Below, in pieces: positions 59,963 through 64,000 of a stretch of DNA of 64,000 nt. Below the pieces are notes generated by a model. The model saw nothing but the letters and a program-made list of their open reading frames with translations, was not told the DNA's origin and made no database searches. The stretch spans positions 111,995 to 175,994 of the forward strand of contig NZ_AJTZ01000003.1 in NCBI RefSeq assembly GCF_000286075.1, written 5' to 3'. The stretch's first letter is position 1. Each line of letters begins with the position of its first letter. A program made the translations under genes and the position numbers. Source of the stretch: Streptococcus ratti FA-1 = DSM 20564 (lineage in GTDB: Bacteria > Bacillota > Bacilli > Lactobacillales > Streptococcaceae).

Positions 59963-59988
59963 AAAGCTGGAGTGAGTGCTCCAGCTTT
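59963..59988 (+). terminator. tyrS terminator
   Basis: AAAGCTGGAG and CTCCAGCTTT form a perfect 10-bp stem with a 6-nt loop followed by T residues. Confidence 0.92.
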
Positions 59989-60033
59989 TCAATTATAAAG
60001 ATTAAAAACAAGTTTACAAACACTCACCTAACT

Positions 60034-60849
60034 TTAGTCTTTTATCAACCGATTCAAAAGACCGACAATCAAAAAAATAGCAATAAAAATCATGGTTATA
60101 GTTGCACTGGCAGGAGTTTCTGCCAAATAAGAAATAAAGATGCCAGACACCATTCCCATAAAACCAATCAGAATCCCCAGAGCAATAACAGTTTTAAAGC
60201 TCTTTCCCAATCGCATCGCAATGCTGGCGGGTAAGACCATGATCGTTGATACCAAAAGTGCACCGGCTGCCGGAATAGTTAGAGCAATAGCCACTCCTGT
60301 AACAACATTGAATAAAATGGACATCAACCGAACAGGCAACCCATCCACAAAAGCGGTATCCTCATCAAAAGTCAGAATATACATAGGACGAATAAAGCAG
60401 ACAGTGAGAATTAAGACAATCGCAGCAATTGTAAAAAGGGCAACCACCTGTTCAAAACTAATCGTAATAATAGAACCAAAAAGGTATTGTTCCAAACTGA
60501 CGTTGCTGGCATCACCAGCCTTACTCATAACAATTAAAGAAAGGGCTAAGCCCATCGACATCAGAATAGCTGTCGCAATCTCCATGTAGTGACGGTAAAC
60601 TGTTCGCAGATATTCAAGTACAACAGCAGCCAAAGTAACCACTAAAAGCGTCGTCCAGGTCGGAGAAATTCCCAGCAAAACTCCAAAAGCAACACCAGCC
60701 AAAGAGACGTGGCTCAAAGTATCACTCATCAGACTCTGACGCCGTAAAATGAGAAAGAGACCTAAAATCGGAGCAAAAAGACTGATTGCCACAACAGCAA
60801 GCAAGGCACGCTGTATGAAATCATAAGCTAATATATCACTTAACATCAT
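60034..60849 (-). CDS. adcB: zinc ABC transporter permease
   Basis: The 271-residue permease of the ABC-3 family has about eight membrane helices and the family pattern [19 protein letters not shown] near the N-terminus. It forms the zinc importer with AdcC and a separate lipoprotein AdcA. The binding-protein gene is not in this operon. The ATG overlaps the adcC stop (ATGATG, so 60849 or 60846 may be used). Confidence 0.93.
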   Translation of the reverse strand: MMLSDILAYDFIQRALLAVVAISLFAPILGLFLILRRQSLMSDTLSHVSLAGVAFGVLLGISPTWTTLLVVTLAAVVLEYLRTVYRHYMEIATAILMSMGLALSLIVMSKAGDASNVSLEQYLFGSIITISFEQVVALFTIAAIVLILTVCFIRPMYILTFDEDTAFVDGLPVRLMSILFNVVTGVAIALTIPAAGALLVSTIMVLPASIAMRLGKSFKTVIALGILIGFMGMVSGIFISYLAETPASATITMIFIAIFLIVGLLNRLIKD

Positions 60850-61547
60850 CTTTTGCCCCCCTTATTTTTTTCATGAATATTAAAGCAGCGCCAAGGTAAA
60901 TCTTGATTGCGTACCAAATGGATATTTCGGTCCGCATATGCCTTGACCTCCTCAGGATCATGCGTAATCATCAAGACTGCTTTACTGTGCTGATGAGCAC
61001 TATGATGCATCAACTCATAAAAAGTTGCCGTTGTTCCAGCATCCATACCAGTCGTAGGTTCGTCTAAGACGAAAATATCAGGATCACTGGCAAACATTCT
61101 GGCGATAACAGCACGCTGCTTTTGACCGCCGGAAAGACTGCCAATAGGCTTATGGCGATTCTCCCACATCCCTACCGCTTCTAAACTAACTTTAACATGT
61201 TCATCATCGTGCTTATTTAAACGACGAAACCAGCCATTGCGCGGATAACGACCCGATTTAACAAATTCATAAACTGTTGAAGGAAAACCTGCATTAAAAC
61301 TAGCAATTTGCTGGGGCAGATAGGCCAGACGTAATTTTTTGCCAGCCACATTTGTTTTAGAAAATGCTACAGAACCAACCTTAGGCTTTAAAATACCTAG
61401 CGTTGCTTTAATCAAAGTTGACTTAGCAGCTCCGTTTTCACCCGTTAAAGTGACAAATTCGCCGCTGTCCAAATGATAAGTAATTCCTTCTAAAACAGGT
61501 TCTGAGTCGTATTGATAAGATAGATTTTTTACAGTAATATATCGCAC
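60846..61547 (-). CDS. adcC: zinc ABC transporter ATP-binding protein
   Basis: The 233-residue ABC ATPase shows GENGAAKST (Walker A, with Ala where Gly is common), LSGGQKQR (signature) and [11 protein letters not shown] (Walker B). A His-rich stretch ([13 protein letters not shown]) is typical of zinc transporter ATPases. It starts 2 nt after adcR. Confidence 0.94.
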   Translation of the reverse strand: MRYITVKNLSYQYDSEPVLEGITYHLDSGEFVTLTGENGAAKSTLIKATLGILKPKVGSVAFSKTNVAGKKLRLAYLPQQIASFNAGFPSTVYEFVKSGRYPRNGWFRRLNKHDDEHVKVSLEAVGMWENRHKPIGSLSGGQKQRAVIARMFASDPDIFVLDEPTTGMDAGTTATFYELMHHSAHQHSKAVLMITHDPEEVKAYADRNIHLVRNQDLPWRCFNIHEKNKGGKR

Positions 61548-61549
61548 AG

Positions 61550-61990
61550 CTACTCCTTTAATTCCTTACTTAAGGCAGTTAAAAAGCGACTGATAACAGC
61601 TCGCTCCTCTTTGGAAAAGGTGTCTAAGAGATGATCATAAACCGACAGCGTCAAAGCATGATGGTGTTCGTGCTCCTGGGCAATAGGCTTAGCCAATTCT
61701 GTCAGACGAAAATAAGTAACCCTCGCATCAGTCTTATCTTTGATAGACTCCAGCATCTTCTGCTTCACGAGAGATTTGACCGCTTTCGTCACCGCTGCCT
61801 GACTCACATTCAGCCGTTTGGCCAAGTCTGAATTGGTCAGATTTTCCTGTGACAGCAGCATCAAAATGTGCTCCTGAGTATTAGTCAGCTTAATCTCACT
61901 TTGGCAAGACCCAATCAACAGCTCGTGCTGATTTTCAGCCTTTAAAAGAATTTGATTGATCAAGCGATCAATTTCCTGTCCTAATGCCAT
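61550..61990 (-). CDS. adcR: zinc-responsive MarR-family repressor AdcR
   Basis: The 146-residue MarR protein has a winged helix ([30 protein letters not shown]) and a His-rich zinc site ([16 protein letters not shown]). With zinc bound, AdcR represses the adc regulon. It is the first gene of adcRCB, with a strong AAGGAGG ribosome site and an exact AdcR operator just upstream. Confidence 0.95.
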   Translation of the reverse strand: MALGQEIDRLINQILLKAENQHELLIGSCQSEIKLTNTQEHILMLLSQENLTNSDLAKRLNVSQAAVTKAVKSLVKQKMLESIKDKTDARVTYFRLTELAKPIAQEHEHHHALTLSVYDHLLDTFSKEERAVISRFLTALSKELKE

Positions 61991-62005
61991 AACCCCTCCT
62001 TTTAA

Positions 62006-62017
62006 TTAACCAGTTAA
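62006..62017 (-). promoter_or_regulatory. AdcR operator
   Basis: TTAACCAGTTAA is an exact match to the streptococcal AdcR motif TTAACYRGTTAA. It lies 16 bp upstream of adcR and extends to a longer near-palindrome (TAATTAACCAGTTAATTA), pointing to self-repression by zinc. Confidence 0.92.
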
Positions 62018-62065
62018 TTATTTATCGCTTAATCTTACCATAAATAAAAAAAAGAATCAAATGAA

Positions 62066-62119
62066 TGAACTGCACCCCAAAAGTTAGACAGAAAAATCTA
62101 ACTTTTGGGGTGCAGTTCA
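62066..62119. repeat. 54-bp IS-derived palindromic mini-element
   Basis: TGAACTGCACCCCAAAAGTT (first 20 bases from 62066) continues to AGA at 62088 and is repeated as its exact reverse complement at 62097-62119, leaving an 8-nt centre. The arms resemble IS3-family termini in streptococci (TG...CA ends), and TGAA flanks both sides (62062-62065, 62120-62123) like a 4-bp target duplication. It also forms a strong hairpin followed by T8 on the minus strand and can terminate ispE. Confidence 0.7.
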
Positions 62120-62134
62120 TGAAATCAATTCTTT

Positions 62135-62983
62135 TTATATTATTCTCACCTTGTAAACTTCCCTGCAAAAACCCTTCATGCTGTTAACAATGCGGTTGGC
62201 GCGTTTCTCGGTCCGGCAAAGCGCAAAAACTGTTGGTCCGCTGCCTGTCATCAAAGAAATATCAGCACCGCACTTATCCATACGATCCTTAATTTTTTGG
62301 ATAAAAGGTTTTCTGGCAATGGTAATATCCTCAAGTGAATTCCCCATGAATTGCAGTACATCCTCATAGGAATTTGTCAGAATAGCCTCTTTTAACGCAT
62401 CAATATTGACGCGAGAAATAGTTTCTGTGTCAATTTCTTTGAAAATCGTTCTTGTAGAAATACCGAAGTCGGGCTTAACCAAGACTACCCAAGCTGACAA
62501 AGAGCAGGGCAGATTTTCGACAATCTCTCCCTTACCTGAAATAAGGGCGCAGCCGCCTTTGATGCAATAAGGAACATCACTTCCAATTTTAAAACCAATT
62601 TCAATCAACTCTTCTTCTGATAACTTAAGCTCCCATAAACGATTAAGAGCACGCAAGGTCGCAGCAGCATCACTGGAGCCTCCGCCTAGTCCAGCACATA
62701 TAGGAATCGATTTTTGAAGTGTTATTTCAAGACCAGTACTAATCTGATAGCGTTCTTTCAAAAGCTGAGCAGCCTTGCAAACATCATTCTTACTATTCAA
62801 AGGCAGCTTGCAGCTATTTGAATTTACGATGACCTGATCTTCAGCAATTTCAGTAATAGTAATATAATCATTTAAATCAACACTGACCATAATCATTGAC
62901 AGTTCGTGAAAACCATCCTGACGCTTGCCGACAATATCAAGACCAAGATTGATTTTAGCAGGAGCTTTCTCAACAATTTCCAT
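62135..62983 (-). CDS. ispE: 4-diphosphocytidyl-2-C-methyl-D-erythritol kinase (IspE) homologue
   Basis: The 282-residue GHMP kinase starts MEIVEKAPAKINLGLDIVGK and contains the ATP loop PICAGLGGGSSDAAATLRAL and the C-terminal MTGSGPTVFAL. IspE phosphorylates an intermediate of the MEP isoprenoid pathway. Streptococci make isoprenoids by the mevalonate route, so this gene is probably an orphan with another or relic role (annotated in S. mutans as ipk). The ATG at 62983 has AAAGG; the upstream extension is rejected. The terminator is the palindrome downstream. Confidence 0.9.
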   Translation of the reverse strand: MEIVEKAPAKINLGLDIVGKRQDGFHELSMIMVSVDLNDYITITEIAEDQVIVNSNSCKLPLNSKNDVCKAAQLLKERYQISTGLEITLQKSIPICAGLGGGSSDAAATLRALNRLWELKLSEEELIEIGFKIGSDVPYCIKGGCALISGKGEIVENLPCSLSAWVVLVKPDFGISTRTIFKEIDTETISRVNIDALKEAILTNSYEDVLQFMGNSLEDITIARKPFIQKIKDRMDKCGADISLMTGSGPTVFALCRTEKRANRIVNSMKGFCREVYKVRII

Positions 62984-63290
62984 ATCATGCCTTTCTTGTG
63001 AATGATTATATTCATTATACCAAAAACTTCTCTTATCTGGTTCGCCAAACCGTATAAAAGCTAAGTTTTCCTCAGTCAAAAATAGCCAAATGACATATAA
63101 AAAGACTGACATAGATTATCTCAGCCTTTTGTTTTAAATCTTCTGCTGACCATTAAAGAAAAATACAAGACTTTCGTAAAGTCCTTTTCTGTTTTATCCC
63201 TATTTGATTAACTTTTGATAGCTCTTCCCTTTTTGTCATCAGATAATCAAGGCTAAAATAGGTCAATGGGCAGTCAGTAAGAAATTTTTC
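62984..63290. other. intergenic region between ispE and comX with two terminator-like hairpins
   Basis: Two stem-loops oriented to end comX transcripts are present. AAAAGACTGA (63100-63109) pairs with TCAGCCTTTT (63121-63130, one G-U), and GACTTT-CGT-AAAGTC occupies 63169-63183. Both are followed by T-rich sequence on the minus strand. I see no credible ORF. Confidence 0.55.
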
Positions 63291-63788
63291 CTACTGTTCC
63301 CTTAAACTGGTGTCATCAAAATCACTCAACTTTTTCTTGAGTTCCTTAAGCATTTTTTGTCTTCCTAAAAATCGTTCCCCAGCCACCAGGCGCTCAAACT
63401 GCTCTTTTTGATTCTCATCCAGTTCCTTCTTGTAAGCAGTTAAACGGTCATAAAACAAGACATATTCATCCAGCTGCATGCCTGCATTTGAAACACAGTG
63501 AGCCACTTCACTGATTTCATCATAGGGCATTTTGTTAAAACGACGTTTTTGACTTTCCTGCTGACGCAAAACATCTTTAATATAGTTCGAGAATCTCGTC
63601 TTAAAATAAACATAAAGCTTTGCATCATCCTTACTTAGTTCAGGATGTTCTTTTAACAATTGATGTAAAACCAACATTCCCTCTTGCTGCCAGTCTTCTC
63701 GAGTCCACAGTTTAATAAAGTAGTAGCGCTGCAGCTTAAATATAATCGGCTTAACTTTATTAAAAGCAATTTCAAAATCTTCTTCCAT
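63291..63788 (-). CDS. comX: competence sigma factor ComX (SigX)
   Basis: The 165-residue alternative sigma factor starts MEEDFEIAFNKVKPIIFKLQ and contains FIKLWTREDWQQEGMLVLHQLL, YFKTRFSNYIKDVLRQQES and ERFLGRQKMLKELKKKLSDF, closely matching S. mutans ComX as I recall it. It directs RNA polymerase to TACGAATA-like boxes in late competence genes; two such boxes are in this window (ssbB, comG). The strong AAAGGAGGG ribosome site lies 11 nt upstream of the ATG. It is shorter than housekeeping sigma factors and has no sigma-1.1 region. Confidence 0.96.
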   Translation of the reverse strand: MEEDFEIAFNKVKPIIFKLQRYYFIKLWTREDWQQEGMLVLHQLLKEHPELSKDDAKLYVYFKTRFSNYIKDVLRQQESQKRRFNKMPYDEISEVAHCVSNAGMQLDEYVLFYDRLTAYKKELDENQKEQFERLVAGERFLGRQKMLKELKKKLSDFDDTSLREQ

Positions 63789-63820
63789 CTTTACGATGCC
63801 CTCCTTTACTTGATGACATC

Positions 63821-63867
63821 ATTATAAGGCTAAAGCAATTTTAAGAACAGGACATAAATGTCCTGTT
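63821..63867 (-). promoter_or_regulatory. comX promoter with ComR box
   Basis: AACAGGACAT-AA-ATGTCCTGTT (63846-63867) is a perfect inverted repeat matching the ComR-XIP box of the mutans and salivarius groups. TATAAT follows on the minus strand at 63821-63826, 19 bp from the box. ComR with XIP is therefore expected to switch on comX. Confidence 0.93.
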
Positions 63868-63885
63868 TTCTCATCATATACTAAA

Positions 63886-63906
63886 AAACACCTCAATGAG
63901 GTGTTT
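63886..63906 (-). terminator. terminator after tRNA-Asn
   Basis: AAACACCTC (63886-63894) and GAGGTGTTT (63898-63906) form a 9-bp stem. T residues follow on the minus strand. Confidence 0.85.
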
Positions 63907-63921
63907 TAGAATATTCATCTA

Positions 63922-63995
63922 CTCCGGCAGTAGGACTCGAACCTACGACATCATGATTAACAGTCATGCGCTACTACCAACTGAGCTATGCCGGA
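63922..63995 (-). tRNA. tRNA-Asn (GTT)
   Basis: On the minus strand a 74-nt cloverleaf has acceptor arms TCCGGCA/TGCCGGA with discriminator G. The D-arm region reads GCTCAGTTGGTAGTAGC, the anticodon loop CTGTTAA (anticodon GTT) within CATGA/TCATG, and the T-loop region GGTTCGAGTCC. The CCA end is not encoded. Confidence 0.97.
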
Positions 63996-64000
63996 ATTTC

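Noticed and set aside
60140..60589. Plus-strand ORF opposite adcB
   Set aside because: Antisense shadow of a membrane protein gene; no start signals.

Overview
The window is chromosomal DNA of a low-GC Gram-positive coccus of the Streptococcus mutans group. The evidence is the neighbourhood (levDEFGX plus LevQRST, the comG/comY operon ending in a methyltransferase and ackA, rpoBC, pbp1b, tyrS, adcRCB, ispE, comX) and the near-recognisable mutans-type ComX. The left end carries a two-peptide lantibiotic cluster of the Smb/BHT-A type. Smb is known from S. mutans GS5 and BHT-A from S. ratti, so S. ratti or a close relative is my best guess; the species is an inference.

Layout. 1-1743: decayed accessory DNA, with a frameshifted ORF relic and an ISL3-family insertion sequence whose transposase is broken twice. 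1861-11514 (minus): lantibiotic operon in transcription order LanM1, ABC ATPase, ABC permease, LanM2, peptidase-exporter, beta prepeptide, alpha prepeptide. 11515-12630: a compact control module with an Rgg-type regulator, a tiny hydrophobic-peptide gene (19 aa) facing it, and a divergent promoter region between the peptide gene and the operon. 12822-23398: core genes leuS, a ferritin-like protein, a patatin-like lipase, nusG-secE-rpmG, pbp2a, a pseudouridine synthase and a TcaA-like membrane protein. 23844-25929: groESL under a perfect CIRCE and a CtsR-like box. 26004-33536: the LevD/E/F/G fructose/mannose PTS with its LevQRST sensing system. 34006-38938: ssbB, a YtpR-type tRNA-binding protein, a thioredoxin, a DUF4651 protein, pepA, proC and a CPBP protease. 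39141-45115: ackA and the comG operon. 45142-47973: a two-component system with a PepSY lipo/secreted protein. 48146-58537: a DUF1033 gene, rpoC, rpoB and pbp1b. 58697-62017: tyrS and the zinc operon adcRCB. 62066-64000: a tiny IS-derived palindrome, ispE, comX and tRNA-Asn.

How the parts connect. The window contains a competence relay: a ComR-type palindrome before comX (63846-63867), and identical ComX-type boxes (TTCGAATA) before ssbB and comG. The lev region is a sugar-sensing loop in which two extracellular binding proteins and LevS/LevR are predicted to drive levD through three TGACA-like repeats, with a cre-like site over the promoter. The lantibiotic region looks quorum controlled by its own Rgg and peptide.

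Points most worth a second look: the exporter appears to start at a non-ATG codon immediately after, and in frame with, the LanM2 stop; LanM2 lacks the cyclase zinc ligands; the Rgg/short-peptide pair resembles neither canonical SHP nor XIP; the PepSY two-component locus has a His/Asp-rich tail and OmpR-like direct repeats; and attenuator-like hairpins lie in the nusG and rpoB leaders.
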